Source: Clostridium sp. 12(A)
GTDB lineage: Bacteria; Bacillota; Clostridia; Lachnospirales; Lachnospiraceae
Length of the DNA stretch: 64,000 nucleotides
Direction of reading: 5' to 3'
Assembly (NCBI GenBank): GCA_000526575.1
Contig: JAGI01000002.1
Location: 1,054,001-1,118,000 of the forward strand
The notes below the pieces were generated by a model. The model was not told where the DNA came from. It saw nothing but the letters and a program-made list of their open reading frames with translations, and searched no databases. Position numbers and translations under genes: made by a program. This document shows, in pieces, positions 42,700 through 50,551 of this stretch. Numbering within the stretch: the first letter of the stretch is position 1; the number at the start of each line of letters is the position of its first letter.

Positions 42700-42756
42700 T
42701 CATGATACCATTGAAGATTTAGTATTATATATCGTTAATTATTCATGATACTATTG
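42700..42756. promoter_or_regulatory. Direct repeats in the LysR/reductase divergent region
   Basis: TCATGATACCATTG (42700-42713) and TCATGATACTATTG (42743-42756), 43 bases apart, about four helical turns. Candidate LysR sites. A TTGAAG (42711-42716) could be the -35 of the reductase gene. Confidence 0.55.
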
Positions 42757-42789
42757 GTTAGTATTTTAATCAAGAGCCGGAGGGACTAA

Positions 42790-43719
42790 ATGAAAATTGC
42801 AATTCTTGGGGCCGGCGCTATGGGAAGCCTTTATGCCAGCTATCTTGCCCCTATTCATGATGTTACATTATTAGACAGTTATAAACCGCAGGTTGATAAG
42901 ATAAATTCTGACGGAATTACAAAGATCGGAAAAGACCAGTCTGAGACCAGCTTTTCCGTAAAGGCGGTCTTAAGTGGTACAGATATTGGATTTCAGGACC
43001 TTTTAATTGTCTTTGTAAAGGGAATCCATACATACGATGCCATGAAAGAAAATACGGGGCTCTTAGGACCCCACACCATTGTTATGACACTGCAAAACGG
43101 AGCAGGCAATAACCGGGATATTGCTCAGTTCGTTCCAAAGGAACGGATTATCGTAGGAACCAGCAGCCATAACAGTGTTTCCATGGGACTTGGTAAGTTT
43201 TACCATTCCGGATGCGGCCCCACAAATATCGGCCCTGACTTTCCCTCTGAATCTTCCCTAAGAGATGTAAAAAAAGTTGCCGCTGCCTTAGAGGAAAGCG
43301 GCCTGAACGTAAATATTATGGAAGATATCCAAAAAGTGTTATGGCAAAAGCTTATGGTCAATTGCGGAATCAATGCACTGAGCACCTTGATGCAGTGCCG
43401 GATCGGAGAAATTTATACCAATTCACATCTTTGGGATTTGTGTAAGAAAATTGTTTACGAATGCGTGATGGTCGCAGAAGCAGACGGCACCTATTTTGAC
43501 CGCAGAGATGCCCTTAAAATCGTCCAGAGCGTATGTGAAAATGATGCCGAAGGATATGCAAGCATGTATCAGGACCGCCAGAATAAACGAATCACAGAAA
43601 TTGACCGGATTAATGGAGTCGTTGCAAAGCTTGGAGATGAATACAGCATCAATACTCCATGCAACCATATGCTGGTAACTCAGATTCACGGTATGGAAGT
43701 GATGTATTCCAATCAATAA
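42790..43719 (+). CDS. Ketopantoate reductase-family NADPH oxidoreductase (PanE/ApbA-like)
   Basis: 309 residues. N-terminal Rossmann motif GAGAMGSLYASYLA, catalytic-region LMVNCGINALSTLMQCRIGEI, and the C-terminal ApbA domain. True PanE reduces 2-dehydropantoate in pantothenate synthesis; many family members reduce other 2-oxo acids. No panB, panC or panD nearby and a private LysR regulator, so the substrate is open. Start just after GCCGGAGGG. Confidence 0.85.
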   Translation: MKIAILGAGAMGSLYASYLAPIHDVTLLDSYKPQVDKINSDGITKIGKDQSETSFSVKAVLSGTDIGFQDLLIVFVKGIHTYDAMKENTGLLGPHTIVMTLQNGAGNNRDIAQFVPKERIIVGTSSHNSVSMGLGKFYHSGCGPTNIGPDFPSESSLRDVKKVAAALEESGLNVNIMEDIQKVLWQKLMVNCGINALSTLMQCRIGEIYTNSHLWDLCKKIVYECVMVAEADGTYFDRRDALKIVQSVCENDAEGYASMYQDRQNKRITEIDRINGVVAKLGDEYSINTPCNHMLVTQIHGMEVMYSNQ

Positions 43720-43739
43720 GAGCATTTCTATAAAAACAG

Positions 43740-43767
43740 GCCGGAGCTCACTCCCAGTGGCTCCGGC
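43740..43767. terminator. Terminator between the reductase and CDGSH genes
   Basis: GCCGGAGC and GCTCCGGC around 12 bases, then TTATGTATT. Confidence 0.75.
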
Positions 43768-43791
43768 TTATGTATTACTTATTGTTTTTTC

Positions 43792-44031
43792 TTATAGAGA
43801 ATGGTGGGCTCCATCACAAAATGGTGGATACTTGGTCATCTTACATCCGCATAGATGGACAGTCTCTGTCTTTTCAGCGGTAAATGGAAGCGGGCTAAAA
43901 TCAGTCCCCTGATGAGATCCATCGCAGAACGGCTGACTTCCACTTCTTCCACAGGAACACCAATAATATGTTTTGCCTTCTTCTACATCTACAGAATAAG
44001 GAAATTTCTGTGCAATCACTGGTTCACTCAT
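43792..44031 (-). CDS. CDGSH iron-sulfur protein with two motifs
   Basis: 79 residues with two CDGSH-type [2Fe-2S] motifs: CSCGRSGSQPFCDGSH and CGCKMTKYPPFCDGAH. Each gives three Cys and one His ligand, as in mitoNEET-like proteins. A small redox or cluster-transfer protein in the cytoplasm. Single gene; AGGAG-type site upstream. Confidence 0.9.
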   Translation of the reverse strand: MSEPVIAQKFPYSVDVEEGKTYYWCSCGRSGSQPFCDGSHQGTDFSPLPFTAEKTETVHLCGCKMTKYPPFCDGAHHSL

Positions 44032-44103
44032 TGTAATTATCTCCTTTCATTTTCTGCATCCAGTGTACACCTCTTGATAAAAAAAATCAATTATTTTCCA
44101 TCC

Positions 44104-44475
44104 TCATTCTTTTCCCAGGAGAAAGCTGATAATAAGTATGATAAATACGGTTGCAGTAATTGCGGCATACATATAATCCTTTTCTTTTACAAATGTTATA
44201 ATTGATACTCCCACCCTTAAAACCGGAGTAAGGATCAGGAGAAATAATCCGCTTAATATGACAGCATAGGGTTTTAAAGTCTCCAGTCCCCGGAGAATTT
44301 CAGCCACTGAGGTAGGAAAGCTTTCCCCCGGATATCCACTGTTTCCTGTCACTAGAAACAGCATCAGGCCAAGGCAAGTGATTGCTCCGCTTAAGGCAAC
44401 TCCAGCTCTTAATGTCTTACTGATTACAATTTCCGTATCTTCAATTCCATTCTTATTTCCTGCATTCTTACTCAT
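44104..44475 (-). CDS. DUF1634 membrane protein
   Basis: 123 residues, three membrane helices; ISKTLRAGVALSGAITCLGL and LTPVLRVGVSIITFVKEKDYMYA are family features. DUF1634 proteins are regularly encoded with TauE/SafE exporters. Its ATG overlaps the TauE stop by four bases. Likely an accessory subunit. Confidence 0.87.
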   Translation of the reverse strand: MSKNAGNKNGIEDTEIVISKTLRAGVALSGAITCLGLMLFLVTGNSGYPGESFPTSVAEILRGLETLKPYAVILSGLFLLILTPVLRVGVSIITFVKEKDYMYAAITATVFIILIISFLLGKE

Positions 44476-45305
44476 AGTCTTATGCCTTTCATGATCATCT
44501 CAATGGATACATACAGTAAAACCGGAATAAAGACCAGCCGCAGGGTCGTGCTTTTCAGCCTTTGCATAAGCTTCGTTCCCACTGCTGCACCCAGAAGAAC
44601 TCCAAGCGCAACCGGTGCCGCGATCTTAGGATCAATATTTCCTCTGGTCAAATATATCCCGGCACTGGCGGCGGCTGTCACTCCTATCATAAAATTACTG
44701 GTTGCTGTGGATACCTTCATGGGCAGCTTCATAAAGGAATCCATTGCCATCACTTTAAAGATTCCGCTTCCAATTCCCAAAAGCCCTGATATCACACCGG
44801 CAGCATACATCATGCCAAAACCACCGTAAACTCCGGTCACATGATAATCCACCTGCCGGGAAAGGGCCCTGTCCCAATAGCTCCCATTTAGTTTCAGCTT
44901 ATCCGCCAGCGGATTGACGGGAAATTCCTGTGGAAGCTCCTGATTTCTCTTTTTGAACATATTCCCTGCCGAATACAGCAAAAGGAATCCAAAGATTAAG
45001 TATAAGTACCTGGTACTGACTACCCCTGCAAGAAATGCCCCGGTCAGCGCTCCTATGGTAGTTGCAATCTCCAGAAACATCCCTGCACGTACATTGGTAA
45101 TCTTATCCTTTAAGTAAGCAATGGCAGAGCCGCTGGAAGTTGCGATTACGGATACAATGCTTGCCCCAATGGCATACTTGATATCAATGCCGAGCAAAAG
45201 CGTAAGGGCCGGAGTAATGATGATACCTCCTCCCAGCCCCAAAAGAGAACCTATAAAGCCTGCAAATACTGATACGAGCAATATTATTACTGTTATGGAA
45301 ATCAT
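44472..45305 (-). CDS. TauE/SafE-family sulfite or organic anion exporter
   Basis: 277 residues, about eight membrane helices. Typical repeats with FIGSLLGLGGGIIITPALTLLLG and VISGLLGIGSGIFKVMAMD. The family exports sulfite, sulfoacetate or other anions; the substrate here is unknown. Third partner is the GntR regulator 15 bases upstream: GntR-TauE-DUF1634 looks like one self-regulated operon. Confidence 0.88.
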   Translation of the reverse strand: MISITVIILLVSVFAGFIGSLLGLGGGIIITPALTLLLGIDIKYAIGASIVSVIATSSGSAIAYLKDKITNVRAGMFLEIATTIGALTGAFLAGVVSTRYLYLIFGFLLLYSAGNMFKKRNQELPQEFPVNPLADKLKLNGSYWDRALSRQVDYHVTGVYGGFGMMYAAGVISGLLGIGSGIFKVMAMDSFMKLPMKVSTATSNFMIGVTAAASAGIYLTRGNIDPKIAAPVALGVLLGAAVGTKLMQRLKSTTLRLVFIPVLLYVSIEMIMKGIRL

Positions 45306-45320
45306 GATCTGGCCACCTTT

Positions 45321-46040
45321 TTATCTTAATTGTAAGTCCACTGAAAATGTAAATTTATCGCTTCTAATGACAGATACACGAAACTCAATGGGTCTGCCCT
45401 TCCTGTCATAAGTAATCCGCTTAATTAAAAACGCAGACAGCCCTTCCTGCACCTCTAAAAGTTCTGAGATTGCCGGATCGGTGATACAGGTCTCAAGATA
45501 TTCCTTTGCTCTTTGTATCCCATGTCCATAAGTATGTTCCAGCAAATCATAAATTGAAAGTCGTTCCACATCATAGGACTCAATGTCAGGGACAAGATCT
45601 GCTGGCAGATAAGAATTTTCAATGATGACTGGCACTCCATCCATCCTACGGATACGGGTGATCTGCTTTATGTGCTGGTCACCCGAAAGTACAAGTGCCC
45701 TCTGTGCCTCAACATCGTGGCTCTCCTTAATTCCTAACAGCACGGAATCTTTATCAAGTTCCTCATGATCTCTTCCAAAGCTGTAAAACTTAAACAGGCT
45801 CTGTTCAATCTTTGGGTGATTTACATAGGAACCTTTTCCTTTTTCTGTTGCAATAAGACCCTCGCTCTGAAGTTTTTTTACCGCATTCCTTACCGTTGCC
45901 CTGGTCACCCCAAATTCCTTCACCAGTTCATTTTCTGAAGGAATAGGCTCCCCTGGAAGATACTCCTTTATAAGGATCCTTTCCCGAAGTTTCTGATATA
46001 TCTGGATATAATAAGGAAAGCCGCTGTCTTTTTCAACCAT
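45321..46040 (-). CDS. GntR/HutC-family regulator with UTRA domain
   Basis: 239 residues: winged HTH about 5-75 (YYIQIYQKLRERILIKEYLPG, VTRATVRNAVKKLQSEGLI) and UTRA effector domain about 95-235. Ligands of this family are often sugars, amino acids or related small molecules. A palindrome between its -10 and start indicates autorepression. First gene of the exporter operon. Confidence 0.92.
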   Translation of the reverse strand: MVEKDSGFPYYIQIYQKLRERILIKEYLPGEPIPSENELVKEFGVTRATVRNAVKKLQSEGLIATEKGKGSYVNHPKIEQSLFKFYSFGRDHEELDKDSVLLGIKESHDVEAQRALVLSGDQHIKQITRIRRMDGVPVIIENSYLPADLVPDIESYDVERLSIYDLLEHTYGHGIQRAKEYLETCITDPAISELLEVQEGLSAFLIKRITYDRKGRPIEFRVSVIRSDKFTFSVDLQLR

Positions 46041-46056
46041 GATTTACCTCCTGTTT

Positions 46057-46101
46057 ACTTGTGTATACAAGTAATTATAGCACGGGATTTTCTCCCGTCA
46101 A
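46057..46101 (-). promoter_or_regulatory. Promoter and GntR operator
   Basis: TTGACG (46096-46101), 16-base spacer, TATAAT (46074-46079), then the palindrome ACTTGTATACACAAGT (46057-46072) right after the -10. Its TTGTATACA core resembles HutC/TreR-type sites. Confidence 0.75.
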
Positions 46102-46123
46102 GAGCTTTTAGCAAATTTCTTTG

Positions 46124-46522
46124 TTATGGTTGAAAGGATCCTATTTCAATAACATTTCCCTCAGGATCAGCAATGTAGCAGGTGCGCTGCCCCCAAGGTT
46201 CTGTTGCAGGCTCCATTACCGGAATTGCTCCCTTTTTCGTTACCTCCGAAAATGCCAGATCAACTGCTGCATAATTTTCAACTCCAAGAGCAATTTCATA
46301 ATGACCATTGATTTTATCTGCATAATCAAAAGTTTTACCAGTCATAGTTTCAAAATCTTTTCTGCCGTACAATAAAAACAAGGTACCATCCTTTTCAAGA
46401 TATACATTACTGGTATCTTCCTCTTCCTTTATCTCAAACCCCAGTACATCCCTGTAAAATCGAATCATAGTTCCCATATCTTTTACGAAGATTCCAAATC
46501 CTTCCAGCTTTAGTTTCATCAT
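46124..46522 (-). CDS. VOC-superfamily (glyoxalase-like) protein
   Basis: 132 residues, two beta-alpha-beta-beta-beta modules: FGIFVKDMGTMIRFYRDVLGF at the start, EIALGVENYAAVDLAFSEV in the middle and CYIADPEGNVIEIGSF at the end. Metal-dependent lyase or dioxygenase-like or binding protein; reaction unknown. Tandem ATGs at 46522 and 46519 behind GGAGG. Confidence 0.87.
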   Translation of the reverse strand: MMKLKLEGFGIFVKDMGTMIRFYRDVLGFEIKEEEDTSNVYLEKDGTLFLLYGRKDFETMTGKTFDYADKINGHYEIALGVENYAAVDLAFSEVTKKGAIPVMEPATEPWGQRTCYIADPEGNVIEIGSFQP

Positions 46523-46664
46523 TTCTTCCTCCTTTTTTGTTTTGTTCCTTTGTAAAACCCATGATACGATATTAATCAGGACAACTGTATGTCATGTTAT
46601 CCTAAGCGCGTCATATACATTCTGTCCGGCAAGGCCTTTTTTATGTACCGTTACCTATCCTTAT

Positions 46665-46690
46665 AAAAAAGAGACGCCCTAAGACGTCTC
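46665..46690 (-). terminator. Terminator of the rubredoxin-domain gene
   Basis: GAGACG and CGTCTC around eight bases followed by six U, ten bases after the stop. Confidence 0.87.
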
Positions 46691-46700
46691 TTTGCTGTAA

Positions 46701-47033
46701 TTAATACTTTCCTAACTTCATATGTCCGGCAAGCTCTGTTTTACATCTCTGCTTGATTACCCATGCTTCATCCTTTGCCTGAGTGAATGCAGATACGCAT
46801 TTAGGATCAAGATTATCCTCGATTCCTTCCTTACTCAATGCAATAATTTTTTCTGCCAATGTAATGACTTCCATATGGATGGCATTGGTGCGGTCAGAAC
46901 GGTAGATTTTTTCTGCATCTTCCTCGCTGATCAGTTCAAACTTGTCTGCTCCTACCATACATTTAGGACATTTCTCCGGAGCAGTTTCTCCTTCATAAAC
47001 ATAGCCGCATACTGTACATCTGAATAACTTCAT
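46701..47033 (-). CDS. Rubredoxin-domain protein (rubrerythrin-tail type)
   Basis: 110 residues. N-terminal rubredoxin knuckles [22 protein letters not shown] bind one iron; the short spacing is that of the rubrerythrin C-terminal domain rather than classic rubredoxin. Residues about 45-110 are helical and contain [22 protein letters not shown] low-potential electron carrier, probably in oxygen or peroxide defence. GGAGG lies nine bases before ATG 47033. A perfect palindrome lies in its leader. Confidence 0.82.
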   Translation of the reverse strand: MKLFRCTVCGYVYEGETAPEKCPKCMVGADKFELISEEDAEKIYRSDRTNAIHMEVITLAEKIIALSKEGIEDNLDPKCVSAFTQAKDEAWVIKQRCKTELAGHMKLGKY

Positions 47034-47057
47034 AAAAACATGCCTCCTTAATTGAAA

Positions 47058-47084
47058 AATATTGATCATCTTACGATCAATATT
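47058..47084. promoter_or_regulatory. Palindrome in the leader of the rubredoxin-domain gene
   Basis: AATATTGATC and GATCAATATT, perfect 10-base arms with a 7-base spacer, 24 bases before the ATG and downstream of TTGACA (near 47107-47112). Probably an operator. Confidence 0.6.
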
Positions 47085-47158
47085 AGTATTACTTACAATG
47101 GGACATTTGTCAATCTCTGGAATGTATTATTTTCTAGAATCTTTATTTCCTTCAGTTT

Positions 47159-47200
47159 GGAGCATTAGGATTCCTGACGGTATTACAGTCATAATGCTCC
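47159..47200 (-). terminator. Hairpin at the end of the maltodextrin gene cluster
   Basis: GGAGCATTA and TAATGCTCC with an inner TGAC/GTCA stem; begins inside the last codons of the glucosidase gene. No U tail. Confidence 0.45.
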
Positions 47201-48862
47201 TAGTTTATAGAGTCTGCATTCATAAGGCTGCAGGGTAATTGAGTCCCTTTCCGTTTCCTTGTAATTGCCGATTATTATCTGACTTCCAGATAATGTATAG
47301 GGAACCTCCAGGTCACTCTTTTCTTCCGATAAATTGCAGGCAATTAAGTATCCTTCTCCTTCATATTTCCTGGTGTACGCATAAATACTTTCACTTTCCT
47401 CCATGAGTAAAGTATAGGTCCCGTAGTGTAATGCAGGAATTTCTTTTCTGACACGAATTATTTTCTTGTAGAAGTTTAATATTGAATCCTCATCCTGAAG
47501 CTGAGCCTGCACATTTAACCAAGTGTGATTTTGATTTACTTTCAACCATGGGGTACCTTCACTGAATCCGCCGTTTGACGTATCATCCCACTGAATCGGT
47601 GTTCTGGAATTATCCCTAGTTGTATTCTTAAGAATCTGAAAGGAGTCCTCTGGACTCATTCCCTTTTTTATCCTTTCCTGATAACGGATTAAAGAGGGTT
47701 TATCCCGAAAATCCGACGGAGACTCATAATCTGCATTTGTCATACCGATTTCTTGTCCCTGATAGATGAAGGCTATTCCTTTTTGCATAAAATACATTAA
47801 TGACAGACACTTGCCACTTTCTGTAAAGTAACGGTCAGGGGAGCCGAACCTGCTGATACTTCTGACCAAATCATGATTTTCCATTACTAGACCAACATTT
47901 CCCACATCCTGGGTTGCCTGCTGCCATTTGGTCAACGCTTTTTTAAGCTTAATTAACGAGATTTTTCCAGACTTCGTCTCTAAATTCCATAAGTTCAAAT
48001 GATCGAATTGGAACAATGAATCAAAGACCCCCTTCCCCTGGGAGATCCATTCCTTGACCTCTTCTATGCGAACCCCATTGGCTTCTGCTACGGTGAAAAT
48101 ATCGTATTTTGCAAAGGTATTTTCTTTTAATTCCCTCAATAAATCTAAGATTCCCGGCTGGTTCATATGCTTATCAAAAGAAGAAACATACTTTTCTCCA
48201 TTGAGGTTTGGCATATCCGTCAAATCCGGCTTATGGATGTGGGTAATGGCGTCCACACGAAAGCCATCAATGCCCTTATCCAGCCACCAACAAATCATAT
48301 CATATACAGCTTTTTTAACGCCGCTGTTCTCCCAGTTAATATCAGGCATAGTTCTGCCAAACGTATGTAAAAAATACTGTTTTGTGTTTTCATCGTATTC
48401 CCATGCAGAACCTCCAAAGATGCTCTCCCAGTTACTCGGTTCCGCCCCGTTCCTGGAGTCCCGCCAAATATACCAATCCCTCTTATGGCTATCTTTTGAG
48501 CTTCTAGACTCGACGAACCACGAATGTGTTGAGGATGTATGATTTACCACTAAATCTAAAATTACCCGTATCCCATGGTTGTGGGCTTTTTCCAAGAGCT
48601 CGTCAAAATCCTTCATCGTGCCGTATTCTCTTTGAATATCCTGATAATCACTGATATCATAGCCATTGTCATCGTTGGGCGATGGGTAGATCGGGCAGAT
48701 CCAGATTAAGTCGATCCCCAGCTCCGCAAGATAGGATAATCTTCTTATAATCCCCTGTAAATCACCAATCCCATCCCCATTGCTATCCTGAAAACTTCTG
48801 GGATAAATCTGATAAGCTACTGCCCTTTCCCACCAGGCATGGGTTTGTGTCATGTTTTTCAT
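47189..48862 (-). CDS. GH13 alpha-glucosidase / oligo-1,6-glucosidase
   Basis: 557 residues, single GH13 catalytic barrel plus C-terminal beta domain. Conserved regions: DLVVNHTS (I), GFRVDAITH with nucleophile Asp (II), VAEANG with acid/base Glu (III), MENHDLVRS with Asp (IV). Hydrolyses alpha-1,4 or alpha-1,6 ends of short maltodextrins in the cytoplasm. The residue after the region II Asp is Ala and the sequence after it (ITH) varies between alpha-1,4 and alpha-1,6 types, so linkage preference is not assigned. GGAGG six bases before ATG 48862. Last gene of the cluster. Confidence 0.9.
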   Translation of the reverse strand: MKNMTQTHAWWERAVAYQIYPRSFQDSNGDGIGDLQGIIRRLSYLAELGIDLIWICPIYPSPNDDNGYDISDYQDIQREYGTMKDFDELLEKAHNHGIRVILDLVVNHTSSTHSWFVESRSSKDSHKRDWYIWRDSRNGAEPSNWESIFGGSAWEYDENTKQYFLHTFGRTMPDINWENSGVKKAVYDMICWWLDKGIDGFRVDAITHIHKPDLTDMPNLNGEKYVSSFDKHMNQPGILDLLRELKENTFAKYDIFTVAEANGVRIEEVKEWISQGKGVFDSLFQFDHLNLWNLETKSGKISLIKLKKALTKWQQATQDVGNVGLVMENHDLVRSISRFGSPDRYFTESGKCLSLMYFMQKGIAFIYQGQEIGMTNADYESPSDFRDKPSLIRYQERIKKGMSPEDSFQILKNTTRDNSRTPIQWDDTSNGGFSEGTPWLKVNQNHTWLNVQAQLQDEDSILNFYKKIIRVRKEIPALHYGTYTLLMEESESIYAYTRKYEGEGYLIACNLSEEKSDLEVPYTLSGSQIIIGNYKETERDSITLQPYECRLYKLGAL

Positions 48863-48911
48863 AAAAGCCTCCAGTCTGTCAAAGCATTGATAACTTTATG
48901 TCCTGTTCTTC

Positions 48912-50531
48912 TTATGCCAAAAGATACATAATTCCTTCATATGGCCTCAGTAAATTCTCCTGAGGCTCATTATAGTTAGACAATTCCCATGCCTTTTCAC
49001 CATTTAGCTCATAAGGCAGCTCATAAGATACCCTTTTTCCATAGAAGTTACATATCACCACAAGTTTATACTGGCCCAGTGTCCTGGTATATGCAAAAAT
49101 ATTTTCATCTTCCGGAAAGAGCAACTCAAAATCACCATAAACAACTACGTCGTTTTCTCTTCTCAAACGAATCAGTTTCTTGTAATGGGTAAAAACAGAG
49201 TTTTCATCATTTACCTGATTTTTTGCATTAATATTCTTATAATTGGGATTTACCGCAATCCACGGTGTCCCCGCACTAAAACCTCCGTTTAATTCATCCG
49301 ACCACTGCATAGGCGTTCTTGCATTGTCTCTACCCCTCGCATAGATGGATTCCATAATCTCTTCATGAGAATATCCCTGATTCAGACGTTGCAGGTACAT
49401 ATTGAGGGTTTCAATATCCTTATAATCAGAGATATCAGAAAATCTAACATTAGTCATACCCAGTTCTTCTCCCTGGTAGATATAAGGCGTCCCCTTCATA
49501 CCATGTAAGAGCGTTGCCAGCATCTTGGCGCTCTCTACTCTGTATTCTTGATCGTTCCCCCACCTGGATACAATTCTTGGAAGGTCATGATTATTCCAGA
49601 ATAAGCTGTTCCAGCCATTGTTATCAAAGCAGGTCTGCCACTTACTTAATACCCGCTTTAAATCCACTAAATCAAGCACTTTCAAATCCCATTTATCCTT
49701 GCCCGGAATCTGATCCAGCGATATATGTTCAAATTGAAATACCATACTGAGCTCACTGCCGTCAGAATTGGAATACTGTTTCGCTATCTCCGGCGTTGCC
49801 CCCCAGCACTCACCAACGGTTAATAAATCTTTATTACCAAAAGTGTTCAGGTTCATTTCTTTTATATAAGGATGAAGCATTGGACCGTTGTTCGTGATTT
49901 TTTTGTCTACCTCTTTTCCGATCAGCTCAATCACATCCATTCGAAAGCCGCCAATGCCTTTCTCAATCCAAAAATTCATAAATTCATATACTTCTTGTCT
50001 GACCTTTGGATTCTCCCAGTTTAAGTCGGGCTGCTTCTTACTGAACAGATGCAAGTAATATTGACCGGTAATTTCATCCCATTCCCATGCACTGCCGGAG
50101 AACGCTGAACCTAAATCATTGGGCTCTTTACCGTCAACTGCGTCTCTCCAGATATAATAACCTCTATAAGGATTGTCCTTGGACTTTCTGGATTCCATAA
50201 ACCATTGATGCTCATCGGAGGTATGGTTAGCCACTAAATCCATAATAATCTTGATATTTTTCTGATTTGCCTTATCCAAAAGCTCCTCCATATCCTTAAG
50301 TGTACCAAATTCTTCCATAATCCTTCTATAGTCGCTGATATCATAACCGTTGTCAACATTGGGAGAACGAAACACCGGGCTAAGCCAGATAACATCTATG
50401 CCCAAGTCGGAGAGATAATCCAACTTTTCAATCACTCCCCTTAAGTCACCGATTCCATCCCCATTGGAATCATAAAAACTTCTGGGGTATATTTGATATA
50501 CTACCGAACGATGCCACCATTTTTTATTCAT
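48912..50531 (-). CDS. GH13 alpha-glucosidase / oligo-1,6-glucosidase, second copy
   Basis: 539 residues from ATG 50531 (NKKWWHRSVVYQIYPRSF, the canonical start). GH13 regions: DLVANHTS, GFRMDVIEL, TVGECWG, WNNHDLPRI. The GFRMDVI and NNHDLPR forms are typical of oligo-1,6-glucosidase and dextran glucosidase. An alternative ATG at 50552 overlaps the preceding stop (TAATG) and would add seven residues by coupling. Diverged paralogue of the next gene; two enzymes probably split linkage or chain-length tasks. Confidence 0.9.
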   Translation of the reverse strand: MNKKWWHRSVVYQIYPRSFYDSNGDGIGDLRGVIEKLDYLSDLGIDVIWLSPVFRSPNVDNGYDISDYRRIMEEFGTLKDMEELLDKANQKNIKIIMDLVANHTSDEHQWFMESRKSKDNPYRGYYIWRDAVDGKEPNDLGSAFSGSAWEWDEITGQYYLHLFSKKQPDLNWENPKVRQEVYEFMNFWIEKGIGGFRMDVIELIGKEVDKKITNNGPMLHPYIKEMNLNTFGNKDLLTVGECWGATPEIAKQYSNSDGSELSMVFQFEHISLDQIPGKDKWDLKVLDLVDLKRVLSKWQTCFDNNGWNSLFWNNHDLPRIVSRWGNDQEYRVESAKMLATLLHGMKGTPYIYQGEELGMTNVRFSDISDYKDIETLNMYLQRLNQGYSHEEIMESIYARGRDNARTPMQWSDELNGGFSAGTPWIAVNPNYKNINAKNQVNDENSVFTHYKKLIRLRRENDVVVYGDFELLFPEDENIFAYTRTLGQYKLVVICNFYGKRVSYELPYELNGEKAWELSNYNEPQENLLRPYEGIMYLLA

Positions 50532-50551
50532 ACCAAACACCACACCTTTCA

